A stretch of DNA of 64,000 nucleotides, taken from the NCBI GenBank assembly GCA_902782235.1, contig CACZML010000001.1, forward strand, positions 1 through 64,000, read 5' to 3'. Shown piece by piece: positions 9,047 through 17,618 of the stretch. Made by a program: the position numbers and the translations under genes. The DNA is from Oscillospiraceae bacterium. GTDB lineage: Bacteria; Bacillota; Clostridia; Saccharofermentanales; Saccharofermentanaceae. Under the pieces are notes generated by a model. It ran no database searches. It was not told the origin of the DNA and was given only the letters and a program-made list of their open reading frames with translations. Positions within the stretch are counted from its first letter, which is position 1. Every line of letters begins with the position of its first letter.

Positions 9047-10528
9047 TTACACCCTTTTTGGTCTAGGATTTGTCCTGTCAGAGACCATTCTCCTGATAAT
9101 ATAAACGGAGATGGTTACAATGACCGCTTCAATAATAGCAATAACGAGAAAAACGTCAAATAAATAAGAGTACAAAAGCTCGGCTTTTTTATCCGCAAAT
9201 CTGTATCTGCTGATAGTACCGGTGGTCTTGTCCAGATAGTAGAAATCTGCACTTCCGTCATCGTCGATCAGGTAACAGATAAAGTCCCCGTCGCCGTTCT
9301 CATAACCTGAAATGATCCTGCTGCCGGTATCAAATGTAGCCGGTTTAAAATCATCAGGAAGCACTACACCTGCAGGAACCTCAGCGAGCCTTAATAATGA
9401 AGATTCCTTGATGATGAGATTATCAGGCTCATATTTGATGACTTTTTTAGAACTGCTGTTATAAAAATACAGGCTTGACTCGTTTCCGTCATAGAGGAAC
9501 AGGATAACACTCGATACGCCGTCCTTAACGAAGACCGGAACGCTGTAGCCGTTTATTATCTTCATGGCCGGATAGAACCCGTCAGGAACTTTAGCATCTT
9601 CAGGGGGATCTAAGAATGTGTACGTTTTGCCTTCAAGATCCACAAGCGAGGAATTCTCAGGGATATTACTCTCTCGTCTTACAACATGCACGACATAATG
9701 CATGTGGTTAATACCGTTTTGCGCGGTAACGTCTATAGTGACTAAGTTATCACCGGTATTGAGGTGCTGGTTCCCGCCGATCTCGACGGCAGCCCAGAGA
9801 TTGCTCGACAGAACGGTTACCTGGACATCAGTTACAGATCTCTCGACAGAGCAGTTATATTCGGTGATATTCGGATTGAAGTCAGGTGATAAAGTTGTCC
9901 CTCTGATCTTAAGAGACGCAATAGTCGCATCAGATGAAAGACCCGTTCTTCTTACCGGAACTGTCAGTCCGCTTCCAATTCTGGCTGTTATCTTTTTGTC
10001 CGGCGCCTTGAAATCGCCGATGGACTTGAATGTGAATCTTACTTCTCCTGACACATCGGTTGCAAGTCTGAATGCAGCAGAGAATAAGACGACCTGTTCA
10101 TCCGAATAAAAAGATGCAGCGTTATCCTCATCGGCGCTTCCGTCATTACCTGAATTAATATTCTGATCCATGCCGGTGAAAACGATATCATCATTCTTCC
10201 TTTGTGCGTTGATATAGTATCTGCCGACAGTCTCTTTACCCTGATCGTAAGAAACATATTCAGCCTTATCGAGATCGTAACTGATCTCTATCGGTCCGAA
10301 CTCGGTAACACCCGGCATCTTGCTCGCGATAACGTCAACGATTACAACATCTCCGGGACCCACAAAGTTCTGATTAGTCGTAGCGGAAATTATGATCTCA
10401 GTATCCGCATTTACCGTAAGGGGATCTATGTTGGACAGGCAGAATACTGAACCAAAAACGAGCGCAAAGACCGCTGATGCAGCCTTTGCCAGTTTGATCT
10501 TTATTCCCCTGTCGTTCTTAATCCTCAT
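9047..10528 (-). CDS. Surface protein with cohesin-like domain, cadherin-like sandwich and C-terminal membrane anchor
   Basis: 493 residues. An N-terminal signal segment (about 12-40) is followed by a cohesin-type domain (about 42-190; FVGPGDVVIVDVIASKMPG, PIEISYDLDKAEYVSYDQG), then a Cadherin-like beta-sandwich (about 197-288; SLKIRGTTLSPDFNPNITEY...VTAQNGINHMHYVVHVVRR), a beta-rich region of unknown type, and one membrane helix near 462-482 with a basic tail. Cohesin domains bind dockerins or act as structural modules; the cadherin-like sandwich is common on clostridial surface proteins. Its start is joined to the stop of the glucosaminidase gene as TAATG, which points to joint production. 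No dockerin protein is seen in the window. Domain calls are by pattern recognition. Confidence 0.8.
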   Translation of the reverse strand: MRIKNDRGIKIKLAKAASAVFALVFGSVFCLSNIDPLTVNADTEIIISATTNQNFVGPGDVVIVDVIASKMPGVTEFGPIEISYDLDKAEYVSYDQGKETVGRYYINAQRKNDDIVFTGMDQNINSGNDGSADEDNAASFYSDEQVVLFSAAFRLATDVSGEVRFTFKSIGDFKAPDKKITARIGSGLTVPVRRTGLSSDATIASLKIRGTTLSPDFNPNITEYNCSVERSVTDVQVTVLSSNLWAAVEIGGNQHLNTGDNLVTIDVTAQNGINHMHYVVHVVRRESNIPENSSLVDLEGKTYTFLDPPEDAKVPDGFYPAMKIINGYSVPVFVKDGVSSVILFLYDGNESSLYFYNSSSKKVIKYEPDNLIIKESSLLRLAEVPAGVVLPDDFKPATFDTGSRIISGYENGDGDFICYLIDDDGSADFYYLDKTTGTISRYRFADKKAELLYSYLFDVFLVIAIIEAVIVTISVYIIRRMVSDRTNPRPKRV

Positions 10529-13059
10529 TAAGGCAGGCTCCCGTAAGAATCAGGCATATTGTTGTATACAGGAATCACGAATTCAAATGCGGCATCCGTC
10601 ATGCCGATCGAAGCATAACTTCTGTAATATCTCATACCCTCAGAATACGCCATCATGATATTCTGCGCATACTGGTGGTTGTACTTTTCCGTTCCGTCAT
10701 CAAGGACATCAAACTTCTGGAAATACAAAGTGTTCTGTCCCTTATCAATATAACCCGAAGCAATCCATTTTGCACCGCCCTTTATAGCCTTTTCCACAGA
10801 CGTCCAGGGCAACAGGTATGAAGCTTCGGTATCAGTTATCTCTTTGCCTTCCCAGTCTTTGCCCCACTGCGCATACTTCGCACCGTTGATAACGGCGCCG
10901 CCGGGTTCGGTCGTAGCATATGCTCCGATGTTATAGAAATTGTAATAACCTTCGTAACCGGTAAGATCGCCTCTGGACAGAGCAGACTCACCGTTGAAGC
11001 CCATCTCCTGGATTATCCTGCTCGCAAGGAAATAAGGTGATACGCCTGCTTCTTTTCCTGCCTCATAGATTATCTGTGCATAATCATAGTCAGCAGAGCC
11101 ATCCATGAATGAGCCCTTAATGATCTCCTTTACACCTTCAACCGTATGAACTTTTGAATCAAATCCGAGCATCTCAAAAGCAAAGATCTTCTCAGGCGTG
11201 AAGAAATTTCTCGGATCCATGAAATAACTTACGACTTCAGTCTTGGCAGCCATCCAGTCCGGCTTATCGTAGACCTTGCTGTTCGGCTTAACGTATTTCG
11301 GATAAGAAGACTTCTCGATAAGGCTTCTGCCGTAACTGTTCTCGGCATCTAAAGCATTACTGAATGAAAGATTTGTGTAGTACGGCGTAAAGATATAGCT
11401 CGGCTTAAGGCAGTGAAGGAGCCACAGGCCGCTGTAATAACTTTTCGGGAATTTGGAAAGAGTATTCTCATTGAAATCCCCCCTGTCATCTCCGTTCAGG
11501 AGATAGAATCTGTAGGAATCAGAAGAGCCGTCAAAGCTTTTTACCGTAAGGGTTATAACAGTCTCGCCCTCGGGGATCTCGAAAATCTCACCCTGGGTAA
11601 GTGATCTCTCGCTGCCGTTGGAATCGGCAACCATCGTTACTTCCGCGGAATAGCCTTCCAGAGCAGCACATCTTAACGCAATGCTGTTGGAACCCGAATT
11701 GCAGTATGCATAGTCGCGCGTGAGGAAATCGAACTTCGGATAGATATTTATCGCTTCAGCCGACTGTCCGTCCTGTATATAAAGGCTCGCAAGCGTGCCA
11801 TTGACCGGAACGATGCCGGCCTTCGCCCTCTCAACATCATAAGTGTTCTTATCCATGTCTGTGAGCTTTACATTGCTTACGCCGTCGCCACCGGTTACAG
11901 CCATATATGTACCGTCGAAATATGCGAACTCCCTGGACTGGATCATGGTGAAGTCGATGTCTTTCTCCATATCCAAGCCTGAGCCTGTTCTGCTGACGCA
12001 GACATAAAAGCAGTTCGAGACGCTCGTAATACCTGTCTCCTTAGCTACCGCATCAACATCCTGCTTCTTTCCCCTGAGCATCGCATAAGGGATTCCCGGG
12101 TTCTCGTTTGTACCGATAAGATCGCCCTTCAGATCGTAGAGCGACACCCTTATATCAGCAGATATTCCGGCAAAGTTGATAAAGCAGTCACTGTCTTTGC
12201 AGTCGATCATGTACCATGAATCGGATGCTCCGACAGCGATCGAAGTCTCCTCAACTGAATCAGGCTCTATCATGAGCTTAGCAGGTATCGTTATCTGACC
12301 TCCGGAGATAACAGTTCCCCTGCCGTCAGAGCTTCTAAGGAGTGCATATACTTCATGCCTTCCGGGCGCAACATCTGCAGTATCCCAGGACAGGATGAAT
12401 TCGCGGTAACTTGCGTTGCCCGTATTCTTGTTGTCAGTGAATTTCAGGTAACCGTAATAAAGTGATCCGTCAACGAAAAAGTCCGTTCTGACTTCATCTC
12501 CCGTCGCCGTGTACGAACCTGAGGATTCCCTGATTCCGACAGTATACTGTTCGGGCGAATCGATAGTTGATCCAAGACTAACATTCGATATAACGCTTCC
12601 CTGGCCTTCAGGAGTTCCGGAAGCCCTTAACTTTTTGCTTTCAGATGTAATAGCCTTATCGATCGCTACGACCCTGGAATTCTCCTTAAGGTCATTAAGT
12701 ATATAATTCACTTCATCCTGGCGGACCTCACCGTAAATGACATTGCAAAGGTCATTTGCAAAACGCTCGTCGGAGACTCCCGTGAGCAGATAATCAGGTG
12801 ATGTCATTACTGAGATAACATAGTCGCCGCAGGATATGAGTCCGTCTTCGACACGGGCTTTAGCGATCTCCACTTCGTCTCCGGAAATAGAAGTCAGTGC
12901 ACCTGCTCTTGCAACGATATCGTCAGCTTTCTTCAATGTCTTTTTGTCAGGATCGGAAATGCCCGTATCAAGGCTTATTGCCGTGAGAACAGAAGCGGCG
13001 ACCGCAAGGACACCGAAAAGCGCAGCTGCAACAAAATATTCGGGACGGCGTACGTACAT
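10528..13059 (-). CDS. Membrane-anchored N-acetylglucosaminidase with cadherin-like domains
   Basis: 843 residues. An N-terminal helix (YFVAAALFGVLAVAASVLTAI) acts as signal or anchor. The long middle part consists of beta-sandwich modules, one of the Cadherin-like type near 455-510. The C-terminal part (about 660-820) matches LytB/LytD-type glucosaminidases: VSPYFLASRIIQEMGFNGES with a candidate catalytic Glu685, YYNFYNIGAYATTEPGGA, WTSVEKAIKGGAKWIASGYI and QNTLYFQKFD. Such enzymes cut the GlcNAc-MurNAc backbone during growth or cell separation. It begins 3 bases after the yfbR stop and overlaps the start of the cohesin-like gene by one base. It is larger than standalone autolysins because of the extra modules. 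Confidence 0.88.
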   Translation of the reverse strand: MYVRRPEYFVAAALFGVLAVAASVLTAISLDTGISDPDKKTLKKADDIVARAGALTSISGDEVEIAKARVEDGLISCGDYVISVMTSPDYLLTGVSDERFANDLCNVIYGEVRQDEVNYILNDLKENSRVVAIDKAITSESKKLRASGTPEGQGSVISNVSLGSTIDSPEQYTVGIRESSGSYTATGDEVRTDFFVDGSLYYGYLKFTDNKNTGNASYREFILSWDTADVAPGRHEVYALLRSSDGRGTVISGGQITIPAKLMIEPDSVEETSIAVGASDSWYMIDCKDSDCFINFAGISADIRVSLYDLKGDLIGTNENPGIPYAMLRGKKQDVDAVAKETGITSVSNCFYVCVSRTGSGLDMEKDIDFTMIQSREFAYFDGTYMAVTGGDGVSNVKLTDMDKNTYDVERAKAGIVPVNGTLASLYIQDGQSAEAINIYPKFDFLTRDYAYCNSGSNSIALRCAALEGYSAEVTMVADSNGSERSLTQGEIFEIPEGETVITLTVKSFDGSSDSYRFYLLNGDDRGDFNENTLSKFPKSYYSGLWLLHCLKPSYIFTPYYTNLSFSNALDAENSYGRSLIEKSSYPKYVKPNSKVYDKPDWMAAKTEVVSYFMDPRNFFTPEKIFAFEMLGFDSKVHTVEGVKEIIKGSFMDGSADYDYAQIIYEAGKEAGVSPYFLASRIIQEMGFNGESALSRGDLTGYEGYYNFYNIGAYATTEPGGAVINGAKYAQWGKDWEGKEITDTEASYLLPWTSVEKAIKGGAKWIASGYIDKGQNTLYFQKFDVLDDGTEKYNHQYAQNIMMAYSEGMRYYRSYASIGMTDAAFEFVIPVYNNMPDSYGSLP

Positions 13060-13062
13060 CGG

Positions 13063-13698
13063 TTAAGCGTCCCTCCCGGTTATCTTATCCAATGTATATC
13101 CGTATGAAGGAACAAAGTGCTCCATAAAATAATCGACCTCAGGCATATTCATTTCCTTGATTATCCTGCCTGTTGATTCTTTGGCAGCGGCAAATTCCGC
13201 ATTGCCAGTACTCTCTTCTCTAAGGCACTTGATATAAGCCGCGATCTTGTCTGCAGCTTTAACGAGCCTGTGCATAAGCTTTTCTTCTTCTGTGTTCTGC
13301 GAAGGATCCAGAAGTTCCATATATTCAGATCTCATTTCAGGATCGTCCGGAAGGAGCTCAACAAGGCTTGCTGCAGCCTCAGACTCAACTTCCTTGTATG
13401 CTTTTGTTATCTCCTTGTTGCGGTACTTTATGGGCGTCGGAAGATCGCCTGTTAAGATCTCCGTGCAGTCATGGAAAAGTGCATATGCCTGAACCTTGTA
13501 AGGATCAGGTAAGACCGCGCCCTCCTTATCCTTCTCAAATCTGTTGTGAAGGATGGTAAGGCAATGTGCGATGACCGCAACGTCAAAGCTGTGCTCCTTG
13601 ATATTCTCTGTTCTGCTGTTGCGCATCAGTGCCCACCTTCCGATGTACTGCATGCGGTCGAGCATCGCGAAAAAGCCGTATTCTTCCCTGTTATCCAT
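13063..13698 (-). CDS. yfbR: YfbR-like HD-domain 5'-deoxynucleotidase
   Basis: 211-residue HD phosphohydrolase of the YfbR type, which removes the phosphate from deoxynucleoside monophosphates. The metal-binding histidines and aspartates are visible: RTENIKEHSFDVAVIAH (first His), ALFHDCTEILTGDLPTPIKY (the HD pair with the family-specific TGDLPTPIKY) and KAADKIAAYIKC (the last Asp). It lies 12 bases after dgt, another HD enzyme acting on deoxynucleotides, so the two probably work together in purging dNTP/dNMP. Substrate preference is known for the family and not shown by this sequence. Confidence 0.9.
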   Translation of the reverse strand: MDNREEYGFFAMLDRMQYIGRWALMRNSRTENIKEHSFDVAVIAHCLTILHNRFEKDKEGAVLPDPYKVQAYALFHDCTEILTGDLPTPIKYRNKEITKAYKEVESEAAASLVELLPDDPEMRSEYMELLDPSQNTEEEKLMHRLVKAADKIAAYIKCLREESTGNAEFAAAKESTGRIIKEMNMPEVDYFMEHFVPSYGYTLDKITGRDA

Positions 13699-13710
13699 TT
13701 CTTATCTCCA

Positions 13711-14940
13711 TTAACTCTTATAGATCTCGTTAAAGCTGCTGACCGCAAACGAATCCGTCATTCCGGCAATGTAATCGGAAACATAGATTGGGAGCGGAGT
13801 GTCGATACCGGCTTTGTATTCAGGATGGTTCTTGACGAATTCGGCGAACTTCCTGATCGAAGATGACTTCGAATCCTCAGCCTTTTCGAGATTTTTGACA
13901 GCTTCATAATATGCGTCGAAAAGTCCCTCGAGCATTACGTCGCAGTACTTCTCGTACGTCTTTACATTTCTTGCCGTATAGATCTTTGCAACATTCTCAT
14001 TGAGAGTGTGCTCGAGAGCGTCGCCTGCGTGATCGCTCATCATGATGCAGCCCTTGTCGATGCTGTTCTCAATGATGTCCTGAACAAGGAAATTGATGAT
14101 CTCGGAATTGGAGCTTCCGACGCCGTCAGTTACGACCGGCACATCAAACTCACTCGCGATAACGCCTGTTCTTAATGCGTCCTCAATATCTCTTCCGACA
14201 TAAGCGATCTTGTCCGCAAACCTAACGACACAGCCTTCCATCGTGGCTGGACCCTTGCGGAACTTCTTGGGGATCAGGTAAGACAGATCCTCTTCGGTCT
14301 TATCCTTGCAGGGAACGAGCTTTCTCTCGTCGTAATATTCACCGCAGTGTGAGATGATTCCGTCCCTGACTTCGAAAGTAAGATTGAGACCGAAATCATC
14401 ATTATGCTTCTCAAGGATATTGAGTACGCGGAGTCCGTTGGATTCATGCTCGAAATAGAGCTTTGGATCGATCTCTTTAAGCTTCCTGTTAAGGACCCTC
14501 TCTCCGCTGTGTCCGAACGGTGTATGTCCGATATCGTGACCCAGTGCGATCGCTCTGATAAGATCGACATTAAGATTCAGCGCGCTGCCTATAGTGGAAG
14601 CAATATAGTCAACATAAATAACGTGCTCAAGTCTTGAGCAGATATGGTCATTTGCGGGATTAAAGAAGACCTGCGTCTTGTGCTTGAGGCGTCTGAATGC
14701 CTGCGAGTATATGATCCTTCCCATATCACGCTCAAAGCAGTTCCTGACATCGCCGTCGTCTTCCCTGACGATACGGCCGCGTGACTCGGAACATTTGGTG
14801 GCATTGACGCTCAGGATCTTATCCTTCTGTTCCTGAAGCATCTTGATCTTCGCTCTGGTCGCCTCGGAGATCTTATCTGATTTGCCGAGACATGCAACAC
14901 TGTCGGCATAAAGATCCTGGAAACTGAGATTATCTGACAT
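13711..14940 (-). CDS. dgt: dGTP triphosphohydrolase-like HD protein
   Basis: 409-residue HD-domain protein of the deoxyguanosinetriphosphate triphosphohydrolase-like family, which splits dNTPs into deoxynucleoside and triphosphate. Motifs are FRRLKHKTQVFFNP, SRLEHVIYVDYIAS, ALGHDIGHTPFGHSGE (HD pair) and VRFADKIAYVGRDIEDALR (last Asp). The ribosome site AAGGAG lies 10 bases before the ATG. It starts the long operon, and a TATAAT element is present just upstream at 14975-14980. Homologues are known housekeeping enzymes and, in some bacteria, phage-restricting ones; the pairing with yfbR suggests dNTP pool cleansing. Confidence 0.9.
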   Translation of the reverse strand: MSDNLSFQDLYADSVACLGKSDKISEATRAKIKMLQEQKDKILSVNATKCSESRGRIVREDDGDVRNCFERDMGRIIYSQAFRRLKHKTQVFFNPANDHICSRLEHVIYVDYIASTIGSALNLNVDLIRAIALGHDIGHTPFGHSGERVLNRKLKEIDPKLYFEHESNGLRVLNILEKHNDDFGLNLTFEVRDGIISHCGEYYDERKLVPCKDKTEEDLSYLIPKKFRKGPATMEGCVVRFADKIAYVGRDIEDALRTGVIASEFDVPVVTDGVGSSNSEIINFLVQDIIENSIDKGCIMMSDHAGDALEHTLNENVAKIYTARNVKTYEKYCDVMLEGLFDAYYEAVKNLEKAEDSKSSSIRKFAEFVKNHPEYKAGIDTPLPIYVSDYIAGMTDSFAVSSFNEIYKS

Positions 14941-14974
14941 CAGTTGTAGTCTCCTTCTAAAAACGCGTTAAATT

Positions 14975-14980
14975 ATTATA
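14975..14980 (-). promoter_or_regulatory. Candidate -10 element for the dgt-thrC operon
   Basis: TATAAT on the minus strand, 35 bases before the dgt start, inside the only non-coding gap (76 bp) between pcrA and dgt. No convincing -35 box is seen 16-18 bases upstream. Confidence 0.45.
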
Positions 14981-15016
14981 CTACAAATGGTGTGCCCTAT
15001 TCTAAAATGCCTTATA

Positions 15017-17455
15017 TCAAGCCTTTGAAAGCCCCGCTGCGTTCGCGAGCATATTCTTCCTCATTCCGTCGAAATCGACCGTCACGAGCGCATCTCCTCC
15101 GACAGGCTCGACCTTGAGTATTACTCCCTCACCGAATCTCGGATGAACTACCTTCATGCCTTCGAAAAGATCATTCGGTCCGAGCTGTCCCTCGCGCATC
15201 TGCGTCTGCTTCTTCTTCTCGGCCGTGAACTGCGACTTGATAGCTGAAGCAATGGATTTCTTAGACTTCTCCCTCTGTGTCTCACCCTGCGGAACATCCT
15301 TAGGTGTCTCCCTCTTAGAGCCCATGAGATAAAGGAGTTCCGGATTGATCTCTTTTATGAATCTCGAAGGCTGGTTGCAGTTCGTCTGACCGAAGAGCAT
15401 TCTCTGCCTTGAGAGCACTATAAAGAGATTCCTCTTGGCTCTCGTGATCGCAACATACATGAGCCTTCGCTCTTCCTCAGTATCTTCCATGCTCTGGATC
15501 GATCTGTAGCTCGGGAAGACGCCCTCTTCAAGGCCTATGATGAACACTGCTCCGAACTCAAGACCCTTCGCGCTGTGGATCGACATGAGCTTTACAAAAT
15601 CGTCAGTATCGTTGAATTCGTCGCCTTCGGTAAAGAGCGAAGCATTCTCCAGATAAAGTCCCAAAATGCCTTCCGTCGTATCCGCTGTGGCAGTATCGAA
15701 GAAGAAATCCTCATCGACTTCGACAGGGAGCCCGTCACCGTCGTCGATCTCCAGAGTATCCATATCTACGGGCTCTGCGCGGTGCGCCTTATCGTATTCT
15801 GCGGCTTCTGACAAAAGTTCCTTTAAGTTCTCGACACGGTCGATTATCTCGCCCTTCTTCTCGCGCTGCTCGGTGATCTCTTCGATGATGCCGGATTCGT
15901 TCTCGACATAGTCAACGAAGTGCGCGAAGTCCATCTCATCTTCCCTGAGCTTCTCCTTCATCTCATTGATGAGGTCAGTGAAAGCGCAGATCCTGTTAGC
16001 CGATCTTACGAGTTCAGGATAATCAACTGCATGCTCGGCAACTTCAAACATACTGATATTGTCAGACAGTGCATACTGCCTGATCTTCTCGATCGTGGCA
16101 TCGCCGATGCCCCTCTTGGGCACGTTAATGATGCGCTCAAAAGCGATATTGTCCCTCGGGTCATTGATGAGCCTTAAATATGCGAGAACATCCTTGATCT
16201 CTTTACGGTCATAGAACCTCATGCCGCCATATACCCTGAAAGGAATGCCAAGATTATGGAGCGTGGTCTCTATGTTACGTGACAGCGCGTTCATTCTGTA
16301 AAGAACGGCGCAGTCAGAGAACTTGAACTTGCCCTTATCGACCATCATCTTTATGGTCCTGCCGACAAAGTCTGCCTCACCGGCGCTCGTATCGGCATTC
16401 ATGACGATTATCTTCTCGCCTTGAGATCCCTCTGTCCTTAAACTCTTGCTCTTGCGCTTCGTGTTATTCGAGATAACGCAGTTTGCCGCATCAAGGATAG
16501 TCTTTGTGGAACGGTAATTCTCCTCGAGCTTGATTACCCTGGCGCCGGGGAAGTCCTTCTCGAACTTTAAGATAAGCCTTACGTCAGCGCCTCTGAACGA
16601 ATAGATGGACTGGTCGTCGTCACCTACGACGCAGATATTGCCTGAACCTGATGCAAGCTTCATGACCGCACGGTACTGTGTCTCATTCGTATCCTGGTAC
16701 TCATCTACCATGATGTATCTGAACTTCGCCCTGTAAAGCTCGCATATATCAGGGTTCTGATCTAAGAGCTTTACCATGTTGACCAAGATGTCGTCGAAGT
16801 CCATCGCGTTATTCGCAACGAGCTTCTCCTGATATCTCTTATAGATCCTGGCAACAACCCCAAGGAAATACTCCTTGCCTGCAAGGAGCTGGTACTCCTC
16901 AACGCCGACAAACTTATTCTTGGCATTGGAGATCTCGATCTGGACGCTCTTGGGCTTGAACTGGCTGTCTGCGATATCAAGCTCCTTCATAGCTTCCTTG
17001 ATGAGCTTAAGCTGGTCATCGGTATCTATTATCGAGAAATTCTGTGAATATCCCAAAAGTTCGGCATGACGTCTTAAGAGCCTTGCGAAAATACTGTGGA
17101 AAGTGCCGCACCAGATATACTTGGAACGGTCGCCTACAAGTCCCTCGATACGCTGGCGCATCTCATTGGCAGCCTTATTGGTGAACGTGATCGCCAGGAT
17201 CGAAGACGGTGCCACATTGTGCTTCTTCATCATGTAGGCAATACGGTATGTGATAACCCTGGTCTTGCCTGAGCCTGCGCCTGCAAGTATGAGGAGCGGA
17301 CCGTCCAGATGGGTGACCGCAGCCTTCTGCTCCTTATTAAGACCCTCAAGAATCTCATCAGCGTCCTGTTCTATAGCTGTCTCAGGTCCCTGGCCGTATA
17401 TATCTTCGAGATCTCTGAAGAACTCGTCTGAATTACTGAAATTATCGTCTGCCAA
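15017..17455 (-). CDS. pcrA: UvrD/PcrA-type DNA helicase
   Basis: 812-residue superfamily 1A 3'-5' helicase acting in repair and in clearing replication obstacles. Visible motifs in order: Walker A LLILAGAGSGKTRVITYRIA, ILAITFTNKAANEMRQRI, Walker B-like IMVDEYQDTNETQYR, VVGDDDQSIYSFRGAD, LEENYRSTKTILDAAN, VKLMSIHSAKGLEFGAVFI, EERRLMYVAITRAKRNL. The C-terminal PcrA tail (VVHPRFGEGVILKVEPVGGD) is the RNA-polymerase-interaction Tudor-like domain of PcrA. The start is a TTG at 17455 with AGGAG 9 bases upstream; no in-frame ATG is better placed. It is divergent from ktrB and followed after 76 bases by dgt. Confidence 0.95.
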   Translation of the reverse strand: MADDNFSNSDEFFRDLEDIYGQGPETAIEQDADEILEGLNKEQKAAVTHLDGPLLILAGAGSGKTRVITYRIAYMMKKHNVAPSSILAITFTNKAANEMRQRIEGLVGDRSKYIWCGTFHSIFARLLRRHAELLGYSQNFSIIDTDDQLKLIKEAMKELDIADSQFKPKSVQIEISNAKNKFVGVEEYQLLAGKEYFLGVVARIYKRYQEKLVANNAMDFDDILVNMVKLLDQNPDICELYRAKFRYIMVDEYQDTNETQYRAVMKLASGSGNICVVGDDDQSIYSFRGADVRLILKFEKDFPGARVIKLEENYRSTKTILDAANCVISNNTKRKSKSLRTEGSQGEKIIVMNADTSAGEADFVGRTIKMMVDKGKFKFSDCAVLYRMNALSRNIETTLHNLGIPFRVYGGMRFYDRKEIKDVLAYLRLINDPRDNIAFERIINVPKRGIGDATIEKIRQYALSDNISMFEVAEHAVDYPELVRSANRICAFTDLINEMKEKLREDEMDFAHFVDYVENESGIIEEITEQREKKGEIIDRVENLKELLSEAAEYDKAHRAEPVDMDTLEIDDGDGLPVEVDEDFFFDTATADTTEGILGLYLENASLFTEGDEFNDTDDFVKLMSIHSAKGLEFGAVFIIGLEEGVFPSYRSIQSMEDTEEERRLMYVAITRAKRNLFIVLSRQRMLFGQTNCNQPSRFIKEINPELLYLMGSKRETPKDVPQGETQREKSKKSIASAIKSQFTAEKKKQTQMREGQLGPNDLFEGMKVVHPRFGEGVILKVEPVGGDALVTVDFDGMRKNMLANAAGLSKA

Positions 17456-17491
17456 AGCAAATCTCTCCTAAGTAAAATCCGATTCTAAGAG

Positions 17492-17497
17492 ATTATA
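17492..17497 (-). promoter_or_regulatory. Candidate -10 element for pcrA
   Basis: TATAAT on the minus strand, 36 bases ahead of the TTG start. The -35 region is not clear. It lies in the divergent gap between pcrA and ktrB. Confidence 0.4.
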
Positions 17498-17579
17498 ACA
17501 GTTCTCGAAAATATTAGCCGTCTATTAATGGGACAATTTTCGCTGCCGGACACTCCCTTAAGGATTATGGTCCGATTAC

Positions 17580-17610
17580 TTGAAAAATTTTAAAGAAAAA
17601 GATTTATAAT
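17580..17610 (+). promoter_or_regulatory. ktrBA promoter placed for a leaderless transcript
   Basis: TTGAAA (17580-17585), a 19-base spacer, then TATAAT (17605-17610). Only 8 bases separate the -10 box from the ktrB ATG at 17619, so the transcript would begin at or within a base or two of the start codon. No Shine-Dalgarno sequence is present. Confidence 0.65.
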
Positions 17611-17618
17611 ATCAACGT

